Below the pieces are notes generated by a model. The model worked only from the letters and a program-made list of their open reading frames with translations. It searched no databases and was not told the origin of the DNA. This document shows, piece by piece, positions 19,765 through 27,660 of a DNA stretch of 31,488 nt (within the stretch, counting starts at the first letter, position 1; every line of letters starts with the position of its first letter). Origin of the DNA: a virus; the IMG/VR virus record IMGVR_UViG_3300006802_000322, positions 1-31,488 of that record. The stretch is one strand, 5' to 3'. The position numbers were made by a program, and so were the translations under genes.

Positions 19765-20820
19765 ATGTCATTTCCATTAATAGTAGACGGTAACTCTTAC
19801 CAATATCCCAGCCAGGGTGATAAAGCTAATACTGGCTGGGGTAGTCAAACTGGAGGATGGGCTTCTGCGGTAACTTTAGCATTAACTAAACTTGGGTTAG
19901 GAGGAACTCTTAGCCCATTAGCAAATGCTGTAATCGATATAAGTAGCACATCTAAAGGTATTCTCATTCCCAGAATGACTACTGCTCAACGAAACGCAAT
20001 TACTTCTCCAGAGAATTCTTTATTGATATTTAATACTGATCTTAAAGTACTTCAATACTACGATTTATCGGTAACTCAATGGATTTCTGTTGGTGCAAAA
20101 TTGCCAGACAACGTAGTTTTCTCTGGAACTCTTACTGTAAATGGAAACATTACTGGTTTAGGAAGCATTACTGCTACATCTGGATTAAATGGTGCTACTG
20201 GAAATTTTACAGATACTACTGACGCAACAAATAGTACAGATGGAGCATTGAAGACGGCAGGTGGAGTAGGGATTGCTAAAAAGTTATTTGTCGGGACAGA
20301 TATTACTGTTGGAGGTGTCACATATTTAGACGACAACACGACAGCCAATACTCCAGTCTTATCATTTACAGGAGATACAAATACAGGCATAGGAAGAAGT
20401 GCAGCCGATACTCTTGATTTTATAACCAATGGAAATTCAAGATTTAGAATAGAACCTACTGGACAGATCAAGGCAGTTTATGAAAGCCAAGTAGGAACAG
20501 ACTACAATACCCAACTTGATAATGGATATTTATGTCGTGCGTGGGTGAATTTTAATGGTGCAGGCACGGTAGCAATTCGAGCAAGTGGAAATGTTTCTAG
20601 TATTACTGATAATGGGACTGGAGATTATACTGTAAATTTTACAACTGCTATGCCAGATACAAATTATTCCGTAGTATCAGAGTGTACTAGAGTAAATACA
20701 TTTAGTATAACAGGTGTCAGAATTTCCAGTCTTACAACTTCAAATTATACAATAAATATTTCAAATGCTAGTGGGGCATTTTATGATGAGCCTACTGTTT
20801 GTTCAATGGTGGTAAGATGA
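19765..20820 (+). CDS. Fibre-like structural protein
   Basis: 351 residues, starting three bases after the capsid stop. The N-terminal region SFPLIVDGNSYQYPSQGDKA-N-T-G-W-G-S-Q-T-G-G-W is the common virion-attachment opening of fibre proteins. Residues 60-80 (ISSTSKGILIPRMTTAQRNA) are the 'S-T-S-K-G-x-L-x-P-R-M-T-x-x-Q-R' segment of surface proteins. A triple-beta region follows (DGALKTAGGVGIAKKLFVGT). The C-terminal domain from about 260 (WVNFNGAGTVAIRASGNVSS-I) is a knob of the kind found in phage fibres. It is probably a tail or head fibre binding the host surface; the position next to the capsid favours a capsid-attached fibre. Confidence 0.7.
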   Translation: MSFPLIVDGNSYQYPSQGDKANTGWGSQTGGWASAVTLALTKLGLGGTLSPLANAVIDISSTSKGILIPRMTTAQRNAITSPENSLLIFNTDLKVLQYYDLSVTQWISVGAKLPDNVVFSGTLTVNGNITGLGSITATSGLNGATGNFTDTTDATNSTDGALKTAGGVGIAKKLFVGTDITVGGVTYLDDNTTANTPVLSFTGDTNTGIGRSAADTLDFITNGNSRFRIEPTGQIKAVYESQVGTDYNTQLDNGYLCRAWVNFNGAGTVAIRASGNVSSITDNGTGDYTVNFTTAMPDTNYSVVSECTRVNTFSITGVRISSLTTSNYTINISNASGAFYDEPTVCSMVVR

Positions 20821-21074
20821 GAATAGCATACAACGACAACGAAGGATTGAAATTTCTTATTCCTGCAATTGATATTGATATTAAAATTATAGCAGACAAA
20901 GACGTGCCTAGTGGATTATATTATAAACTAATAGAAGACTCAGAATTTCCTTCACGTGAGACAAGAAACTTTTGGACTATGGAAATCAATAAAGACAATG
21001 CAGATGGGGTAGGTCTTACAAAAGATGAATTTTATAAGAAATATCCAGAGTATAAAGGATGGGCAGTTCAATGA
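20817..21074 (+). CDS. Fibre-associated small protein
   Basis: 85 residues from ATG 20817, which overlaps the fibre stop (ATGA). A 20799 TTG start is possible but lacks support. The part IIADKDVPSGLYYKLIEDSE-F-P-S-R-E-T-R-N-F-W-T-M-E-I resembles phage proteins with 'D-V-P-x-G-x-P-Y-x-I-x-D-x-x-x-I-P-S-D-R-T-F-R-N-A-W', often next to fibre genes and thought to help fibre assembly. It is either an assembly helper or a small virion part. Confidence 0.55.
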   Translation: MRIAYNDNEGLKFLIPAIDIDIKIIADKDVPSGLYYKLIEDSEFPSRETRNFWTMEINKDNADGVGLTKDEFYKKYPEYKGWAVQ

Positions 21075-21325
21075 TTGTAGTAGATCAAAAAAGATTATCA
21101 GAATTTAAAAAACAAAACTGCAAAGACCAAGCAAAACAACTTATTGCAAATTCAGATTGGTCTGTACTGCCAGACGTAAAAATAAATAATAAATCAGAGT
21201 TTGAGTCATATAGAAGCCAATTAAGAAATCTAATCATAAACCCAGTGGAAGATCCAATATTTCCTACTGAGCCAACACCAATATGGACTATATTGCCAAA
21301 CATAACAGGAGACAACAATGGATAA
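21071..21325 (+). CDS. Tail-assembly-chaperone-like small protein
   Basis: 84 residues from ATG 21071 (ATGA overlap). IANSDWSVLPDVKINNKSEF-E-S-Y-R-S-Q-L-R-N-L-I-I-N-P-V-E-D-P-I-F-P matches the phage 'tail assembly chaperone' family (p65/APC-like: W-x-V-L-P-D-V ... W-x-x-Y-R-x-x-L-R ... P-x-x-P-x-x-P), which often sits beside fibre genes. It would hold or fold a fibre protein. Cys in KKQNCKD is not part of a site. Confidence 0.6.
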   Translation: MIVVDQKRLSEFKKQNCKDQAKQLIANSDWSVLPDVKINNKSEFESYRSQLRNLIINPVEDPIFPTEPTPIWTILPNITGDNNG

Positions 21326-21587
21326 TGAAATGAATATAAAATCTAAATTAAAAGCTATTTTAGATATTATAAATGAAATGGATGAAATGGAACTAAATGA
21401 TATGGTGTCTCCAGAAGAAGAATCAATGGAAGAAGAAGGTATGCCAAAAAAAGTAACTATGGTTTCTATTAAAGCAAAACCTATGGAAGAAGAAAGTATG
21501 TCTGAAGAAAAGGAAATTCCTGAAGAGGAAGAAGATCCAAATTCTTCTCTTGGTAGACTAAGAAAACGACTCCAGGGAAATATGTAA
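21318..21587 (+). CDS. Unknown 89-aa acidic protein
   Basis: ATG at 21318, ribosome site AGGAGA at 21307-21312. N-terminal helix (NIKSKLKAILDIINEMDEME), then a disordered run of Glu/Met/Ser repeats (EEESMEEEGMPKKVTMVSIK, EEEEDPNSSL) and a basic end (RLRKRLQGNM). Position between fibre and connector suggests a virion-assembly helper; no family recognised. Confidence 0.5.
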   Translation: MDNEMNIKSKLKAILDIINEMDEMELNDMVSPEEESMEEEGMPKKVTMVSIKAKPMEEESMSEEKEIPEEEEDPNSSLGRLRKRLQGNM

Positions 21588-21588
21588 A

Positions 21589-22461
21589 ATGGATTTTACT
21601 TGTGCTGGGTTAATTGAACAGGTTTCTAGAAAAAGTTCAATCCCAGACAATCAGACTTTATATACAAATTCTGATTTAATAAATTTCTTAAACGAGGAAT
21701 TGCAAAATAAAATAGTTCCATACATTGCATCTATTATGGAAGACTATTTCTTGGCTGAAAAATCTTATTTAGCAGATGGTAGTACAAAAGAATATTTAAT
21801 TCCTCCAGATTCAATTGGTTCTAAGATTAAATCAGTTTCCGTTTGGAATGACGGAATCCAATTAAATCAGCAACCTAGATTGGATTATAATAATTTAGTA
21901 TCTACTGTTCATGGATATTACATATTCAACAATAAAATAATTTTCTACCCAAAACCAATAATGAGCAATACGATAAAAATATCGTACTACAAAAGACCTA
22001 ATAACATAACTGATTTATATTATAAAGTTACTAGCATTTCAAGCGATTCGGTTTCAACTACTTTGACTGTGGATGTAGACCCCACTGCATTAAGCAATGG
22101 AACTTCAATTGATATTGTTAGCAAAAATTCTCCTTTTGTAATAAATCTAAATACGAATATTTCAAGCACGACAAGCACTACAATAGTCATCCCGTTAACT
22201 ACACTTGTAAGTATTGGAGATTATGTAAGCCTAGAAGGGAGTTCTGCTTTTCCTCAAATACCACAAGAAATCATTCCTTTGCTTGTGCAAGCTGTAGAAG
22301 TTCGAATAATGGAATCTATGGGCGACTATAATGCTTTCCAAGCATCGGCAGCCACATATCAACAAATGGCAATGGATAATATGCTATTAATAAGTAATAG
22401 AAATGAATACCCAGTCAGGAAAATTAAAAATGTAAATAAAATTAGAAATTGGATTATGTAA
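21589..22461 (+). CDS. Head-tail connector protein (P22 gp4-like)
   Basis: 290 residues. The helical start (DLINFLNEELQNKIVPYIAS) and the late helix (FPQIPQEIIPLLVQAVEVRI-M-E-S-M-G-D) frame a beta domain with a Ser/Thr-rich insertion (SDSVSTTLTVDVDPTALSNG, about 150-200). The arrangement, length and position just before the stabilisation protein match gp4-type adaptors that ring the portal bottom. The insertion may be host specific. Confidence 0.7.
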   Translation: MDFTCAGLIEQVSRKSSIPDNQTLYTNSDLINFLNEELQNKIVPYIASIMEDYFLAEKSYLADGSTKEYLIPPDSIGSKIKSVSVWNDGIQLNQQPRLDYNNLVSTVHGYYIFNNKIIFYPKPIMSNTIKISYYKRPNNITDLYYKVTSISSDSVSTTLTVDVDPTALSNGTSIDIVSKNSPFVINLNTNISSTTSTTIVIPLTTLVSIGDYVSLEGSSAFPQIPQEIIPLLVQAVEVRIMESMGDYNAFQASAATYQQMAMDNMLLISNRNEYPVRKIKNVNKIRNWIM

Positions 22462-24933
22462 ATGGCTCAAAAGTTAAATTTAAAAATTTCTGGGTTATAT
22501 ACAAACCCTAATCAACTTTCTGAAATTCCAGAGGGAGCTCTTATAGAAGCCAAAAATGTAGTTATAGATAGAGGCGGAGTTCTTGAGTCAAGACGTGGGC
22601 AATATATAATAAAAACATTTAATAATCCAGTAAAACAAATTTATGAATTTCAAAATAAATTGATTGTTTGGAATGGCAATAAACTTTCATATCAAACAAA
22701 CAGTAACTATGATTTTCAAGATTATACTGGAGATTATTTTGGATTTTCTGGTCTTAAAATAAAATCTACTTTTTCAAATAAAAACATATATTTTGCAACG
22801 ATAACAGGAGTAAAAAAACTTGCTTCAGTTACTGATTCAACTCTTTCTGATTCTGGTATTTTTAAAGCATTAGATGGAACTGCCGTAGCAGTATCGGCTT
22901 CTGGGACTGGATGGCTACAGCATAACGAAGCAGTAGCTTACAGAATTGTATGGGGATTCCGAGATTCTAATAATAATTTATTACTAGGTACTCCATCTGG
23001 AAGAACTGTAGTTTCTGGCTCTGGTAGTTCTGGATCATTTAATGTTTCTTTAACTTACCAAATCCCAGATGCAATTACTTCTGAGTATTTTTATCAAATA
23101 TATAGAAGTTCAATAGTAGATAAAAACATTGAACCTTCAGACGATTTACAACTTGTTTATGAAGGAATTCCTTCAGCTTTAGAAATATCTAATCTAGAAT
23201 TTACTATTACTGATATTACAGACCCAATACTAATGGGAGCATATTTATACACATCTCCAGGGCAAGAAGGGATTTTGCAGGCTAATGAACAACCACCATT
23301 ATGCAAGGATATTTGCACTTTTAAAAATATGACTTTCTTTGCAAATACAAAAACCAGACAACGATTGTTTGCTACTTTAATAGCGTCTGGATCTCCTAAC
23401 GGGGTTCAAATAGGTGATTCAATTACCATAAACAGTGAAACATTTAATGCAGTAGCATCTACAAGCCCAGGGACAAATCAATTTACTGTTTACACATCCA
23501 GCCCAGATCCAGCAGAAAATATTAGAAATACAGCCAAATCTTTAATCTATTGCGTAAATAAATATAGCTCTACAATAAATGGATTTTATCTTTCTGGATA
23601 CAATGAATTGCCTGGAAAGATATTATTTGAAACTTTATCTACAGCAGCAAATGAGTTTTCATTTTCCTGTTCTAGAGTTGGTGCTTTTACTCCAATTAAT
23701 TCTGCAAACTTAATAAACTCATCAAACGATGAATTCCCTAACAGAGTTTTCTTTTCTAAACTACAACAGCCAGAAGCAGTGCCGATTGTAAATTATTTAG
23801 ACTGTGGAAGTGCAAACGAAGAAATCATAAGAATAATTCCTTTAAAAGATTCAGTTTTTGTTTTAAAGCAATTTAGTATTTATAGAATCATAGGAGAAGA
23901 TCCATTTTCTCTCCGTGTTTCATTGTTTGATAATGCGATAAACTTTACAGGAGCTGATACAGCAGTATTAGTAGATTCTACTATTTATTGCGATACCGAT
24001 CAAGGGTTAACTTCAATATCTGATAATGGAATCCAAGTGTTATCAAGACCAATTGAAAACTTAATCTCTGATGCAAAAAACATACAAGATTTTGAAATTT
24101 CTTCTTTTGGAGTAGGTTATGATTTTGATAGAAAGTATTTATTGTTTGTAAAAAAATATGAAACCGATACTCAATGTACGAGATCATTTGTTTATAATTA
24201 CTTTACTAATGCCTGGACTGAATGGGAATTGGAAAGGTCTTGCGGATTAGTAGGAAATAATAATCTACTATACATGGGAGACGTAAACGGAAATTTATAT
24301 ATAGAAAGAAGAAACTATAATATTGCCGATTATGCGGACAATGAATTTAACATAACTATAGTTTCTTATTCTGGATTAAATGTGACTATTACAGATTCTT
24401 CTAATTTGCATGTCGGAATGATATTAGAACAAGTAGGACAATATAGTCTAATAACTGATATTGCCGGGAATGTCCTTACTGTAGAAAATGCTTATACTTG
24501 GGAAGCTGGTGCTGCAATTGTTTACGATCCAATAAATATATATGTAGAATGGTCGCAGCAATCCGCAGAAAATCCAGGCATCTTAAAACATTGGAGAGAA
24601 GTTTCAATGTTTTTTAGATTTGCAGATTTTGAAACATTTAACATTGGATTTAAAAGCAATTTTTCTAATGAGCCAGAATTCATTGAAATGGTATCAGATG
24701 AATCGTATGGAACATGGGGAGAGTTTACCTGGGGGGAATCTACTTGGGGTGAAGCTGTTATTGATAATTATGTAGTAAGAACATACGTGCCAAGAAATAT
24801 TTCTAGAGCACATATAATATATCCAATAATAAAAAGCGGGAAAGGAAGATCAAAATTTGCTTTCCAGGGAATGTCTTTAATTTTTGAAAACATGAGTGAA
24901 AGGTTTAAAAATGGCAGTACTACCAGCAACTAA
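22462..24933 (+). CDS. Tail stabilisation/nozzle protein (P22 gp10-like)
   Basis: 823 residues starting directly after the connector stop. It is a beta-rich propeller: GLYTNPNQLSEIPEGALIEA-x-N-V-V-I-D-R-G-G-V-L-E-S-R-R-G at the front, then FPNRVFFSKLQQPEAVPIVN, then IIPLKDSVFVLKQFSIYRII-G-E-D-P-F-S and TAVLVDSTIYCDTDQGLTSI in the core, which are propeller blades of gp10/gp12-like tail proteins. Residues about 753-765 carry three closely spaced W-G-E units (TWGEFTWGESTWGE) before the last strands. It closes the short tail and contacts the fibres. Confidence 0.8.
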   Translation: MAQKLNLKISGLYTNPNQLSEIPEGALIEAKNVVIDRGGVLESRRGQYIIKTFNNPVKQIYEFQNKLIVWNGNKLSYQTNSNYDFQDYTGDYFGFSGLKIKSTFSNKNIYFATITGVKKLASVTDSTLSDSGIFKALDGTAVAVSASGTGWLQHNEAVAYRIVWGFRDSNNNLLLGTPSGRTVVSGSGSSGSFNVSLTYQIPDAITSEYFYQIYRSSIVDKNIEPSDDLQLVYEGIPSALEISNLEFTITDITDPILMGAYLYTSPGQEGILQANEQPPLCKDICTFKNMTFFANTKTRQRLFATLIASGSPNGVQIGDSITINSETFNAVASTSPGTNQFTVYTSSPDPAENIRNTAKSLIYCVNKYSSTINGFYLSGYNELPGKILFETLSTAANEFSFSCSRVGAFTPINSANLINSSNDEFPNRVFFSKLQQPEAVPIVNYLDCGSANEEIIRIIPLKDSVFVLKQFSIYRIIGEDPFSLRVSLFDNAINFTGADTAVLVDSTIYCDTDQGLTSISDNGIQVLSRPIENLISDAKNIQDFEISSFGVGYDFDRKYLLFVKKYETDTQCTRSFVYNYFTNAWTEWELERSCGLVGNNNLLYMGDVNGNLYIERRNYNIADYADNEFNITIVSYSGLNVTITDSSNLHVGMILEQVGQYSLITDIAGNVLTVENAYTWEAGAAIVYDPINIYVEWSQQSAENPGILKHWREVSMFFRFADFETFNIGFKSNFSNEPEFIEMVSDESYGTWGEFTWGESTWGEAVIDNYVVRTYVPRNISRAHIIYPIIKSGKGRSKFAFQGMSLIFENMSERFKNGSTTSN

Positions 24934-25324
24934 AAAAATAACAAGAGCAGATTTGGGAGGAAATGATATTCCTGAATGGGTAGATAATTTGCTTGAACCT
25001 TTAAATAGTTTTATCGAGCAAATTTATACTTCATTTAATAGAAATATAACTTTGCCTGAAAATGTAGCAAGCCAGATTATTTCTTTGCAAATTATAACTA
25101 CAGCAAATTATAATAGTGGAGAATTCCCTTCCGTAAATTTTAAAAGAACATTAGCAAGAAAAGTAAATTTACTTATAATAGGGAAAGCAGTAGAGTCCCA
25201 AAATTCTATTTTTACAAATGGAGTTTTTCCTACTTGGGAAGACAATAATGGAACTATAAATATAAAGTATATTTCTGGATTAGAAAACTCCAAAACTTAT
25301 AATTTTACTTTTTTGCTGATATAG
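24911..25324 (+). CDS. Unknown 137-aa virion-associated protein
   Basis: Start at ATG 24911 with AAAGG (24899-24903) upstream; a GTG at 24896 is less likely. It overlaps the stabilisation gene by 23 bases. Short helix (EWVDNLLEPLNSFIEQIYTS), then beta strands with NFKRTLARKVNLLIIGKAVE and the end SKTYNFTFLLI. It resembles small beta proteins with 'L-x-P-L-N-x-F-I-E-x-x' that follow tail stabilisation genes in podoviruses. Probably a tail accessory protein. Confidence 0.55.
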   Translation: MAVLPATKKITRADLGGNDIPEWVDNLLEPLNSFIEQIYTSFNRNITLPENVASQIISLQIITTANYNSGEFPSVNFKRTLARKVNLLIIGKAVESQNSIFTNGVFPTWEDNNGTINIKYISGLENSKTYNFTFLLI

Positions 25325-25333
25325 GAGAATGAT

Positions 25334-26641
25334 ATGCCAAATATAATAGACGCATCACAAAGAAAACCAAATGAAATGGAATCTACTCCAGTTCTTGGCG
25401 GAGGACAATCTGGCATAATTTCTCCTCAATCTCCACAATCAAATGCTAAATCAGTTGGTTCTGGGCAGTTTACTAATCTGTCTGATTATATTACAGCGAA
25501 TCAAGGTGCTTCTCAAAATTTAGGAAGTGCCATAGAATCCGATGTGCAAAACAAAGCATCCACAGCTCAAAACCAATTTCAGCAAACAGTAAATCAAAAT
25601 AAACCAGTAGCACAAGAGTTTAGCCAGGCAAGAAGTCAGTTTCAAGATTATTTCAATAGACCGTCTTTATCTCAATCTGATATTCAAAATGCTACAAATT
25701 TAAGAACTGGAAATACAGATTATCAAAATAAATACAATTCAGCAATTCAAAACATAAACTCAGCAAAAACTGGGTACAATAAAGAAAAAGAAAGTTTATC
25801 AAATCTAGGACAGGGTAAAACTTTATCCTCATATTTACGTGGATTTGGAGAAAATCCTTCAGCAAAAACTATGGGAGAGGTAGGGCTTACTAGATTTTTA
25901 GTAAACCAAACACAGCCAGGACAAAAAGCATTGCAAACTGCAAACACAATTGCTCAAAATATGCAAGTAAATCCACAGCCAGATATTCAAGAAATATCAA
26001 ACGCATATAATCAGATTGCTCCGGATCAATTGCAAAGCTATTCTGATACTCAGAGACAAAATTACATAAATTCTCTCGGCAATATTGATAGGAATAGAGC
26101 AGGTCAAAAAATAGCTGGTAGGCTTGGAATATCGGACATAGAGGCAGAAAGAAATGCTTTTAATCAGGCAAATCAAAACTTTCAAAATGTTTCTCAGCAA
26201 TATCAGCAAAGGCAAGATACTTTAAATAATATTACCAATTTATCAAATGAGCAAATAAGAAAAATGCTTCAAGATGAAATAAACGCATCTGGAGGGCAAA
26301 GAAGAACTGGAGTTTTATTGCCAGGTCTAGGCGAAGCTGATCCCAATGTAGCTTATATTGGGGATACAACAATGGTCGGGGGAAGATACGTAGACGCTAA
26401 TCAAATTAACAGGCAAAATTTAATGGGGAGAATTCAATCTTCCCTTACTCCATTACAACAACAGCAAAATGAGTTGCAAAAAGCAGTAGAGTCTAATAAA
26501 TATAATCAATACCAATCGCAATTACAAAATGCAAATACTGTTAGTTCCGCTTTAGACCCAAATGAAATAGCGAGACTACAGGCTCTCCAGCAATTAAGTG
26601 GCTGGGAAGGGCTTCAAGAATTTTTAGGAGGTAGTATATGA
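25334..26641 (+). CDS. Putative internal virion (ejection) protein 1
   Basis: 435 residues, Gln/Asn/Ser-rich and mostly helical, with ribosome site TAGGAGAATGAT ahead. Repetitive Q-rich helices (AQNQFQQTVNQNKPVAQEFS, SQQYQQRQDTLNNITNLSNE) and no signal peptide or enzymatic motif. It stands where P22-like phages keep the three ejection proteins that exit the head and form the trans-envelope channel. The role is inferred from composition and position. Confidence 0.55.
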   Translation: MPNIIDASQRKPNEMESTPVLGGGQSGIISPQSPQSNAKSVGSGQFTNLSDYITANQGASQNLGSAIESDVQNKASTAQNQFQQTVNQNKPVAQEFSQARSQFQDYFNRPSLSQSDIQNATNLRTGNTDYQNKYNSAIQNINSAKTGYNKEKESLSNLGQGKTLSSYLRGFGENPSAKTMGEVGLTRFLVNQTQPGQKALQTANTIAQNMQVNPQPDIQEISNAYNQIAPDQLQSYSDTQRQNYINSLGNIDRNRAGQKIAGRLGISDIEAERNAFNQANQNFQNVSQQYQQRQDTLNNITNLSNEQIRKMLQDEINASGGQRRTGVLLPGLGEADPNVAYIGDTTMVGGRYVDANQINRQNLMGRIQSSLTPLQQQQNELQKAVESNKYNQYQSQLQNANTVSSALDPNEIARLQALQQLSGWEGLQEFLGGSI

Positions 26642-27645
26642 GCTGGCTTTCAGATAGAATAGGAAATAAATTAAATTTAAACAATTATCTAGGAACATTT
26701 TCCAACTTTGGTGGGGGTGGGAATAGTGCAGATTTAGGCTCTATGGCTACTATGGCTGGAGTTTACGGCTCACGACCTATTGATTTGCAGGATTTAAGTT
26801 TTCAACAGTATGCAGCACCCACAGCTTTTACGGCAACAAAAATGTTTGATCCAGAATCACTTTCTGATACTGAATTGCAAGCAATACTAAGCAACGATAG
26901 GCTTGGAAGTCTTTATGGCACGCAAGAAGATGTACTCTCTAAACTGGGTGATTACTCTCAAGAAGGCATGTCGGCAATAGATAGAGCAAGACTTGCAGAT
27001 GTACAAAATGAGATCAATCAGCAAAACAGAGGGAACCAGGAAGCAATTCTTCAAAACATGGCACAAAGAGGATTGGCTGGCAGTGGATCAGAATTGGCAG
27101 CGAGACTTAATGCTCAACAGGGTTCGTCTCAAGCTGGATTTTTAGCTGGTTCTAATATTGCTGGACAGGCAGCACAAAGAGCATTTGAAGCATTGCAATC
27201 AGAAGGTGCATATGCAAGCGGTTTACAAGGGCAGCAATACGGTCAATTATCTAATGCAGCACAAGCTCAAGACATTATAAATCAATACAATACTCAAATG
27301 TCAAATACTGCTGGTATGGAAGACTGGAGAAATAGACAAAATATTTCAAACATGAATACTGCTGCTACTAATCAAATTGCACAACAAAACACTGATTTGA
27401 AAAACCAAGCAACACAATACAATGTAACACAAAAACCAATGCAACAATATGCAATGCAATCTAACCAAGCTAGCATGGCTCAACAAGGTCTTGGCAATCA
27501 AGCAAATGTTGCAGCTCAAAATGCTGCTGCTAACCAACAGTTCTGGGGTGGTTTATTAGGTTCTGCAATACAGGGCGGAAGTTATTGGGGTGGTCAATAT
27601 GCTGCTGCAAATCCTAATACTAAACCAAAAGAACCAAAAATGTAA
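26638..27645 (+). CDS. Putative internal virion (ejection) protein 2
   Basis: 335 residues, overlapping the previous stop (ATGA) with GGAGG upstream. Gly/Ala/Gln/Asn-rich; central helices (NQQNRGNQEAILQNMAQRGL-A-G-S-G) and a C-terminal Gly/Ala-hydrophobic segment (FWGGLLGSAIQGGSYWGGQY). The motif 'R-G-L-A-G-S-G-S-E-L-A-A-R-L' is typical for such podovirus proteins. A membrane-active role during DNA entry fits the composition. Confidence 0.6.
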   Translation: MSWLSDRIGNKLNLNNYLGTFSNFGGGGNSADLGSMATMAGVYGSRPIDLQDLSFQQYAAPTAFTATKMFDPESLSDTELQAILSNDRLGSLYGTQEDVLSKLGDYSQEGMSAIDRARLADVQNEINQQNRGNQEAILQNMAQRGLAGSGSELAARLNAQQGSSQAGFLAGSNIAGQAAQRAFEALQSEGAYASGLQGQQYGQLSNAAQAQDIINQYNTQMSNTAGMEDWRNRQNISNMNTAATNQIAQQNTDLKNQATQYNVTQKPMQQYAMQSNQASMAQQGLGNQANVAAQNAAANQQFWGGLLGSAIQGGSYWGGQYAAANPNTKPKEPKM

Positions 27646-27660
27646 GCATAGGAGATAACA

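Noticed and set aside
20076-20471. Minus-strand open frame of 131 aa
   Set aside because: Antisense of the fibre gene, made open by its Thr/Ser-rich repeats; no ribosome site.
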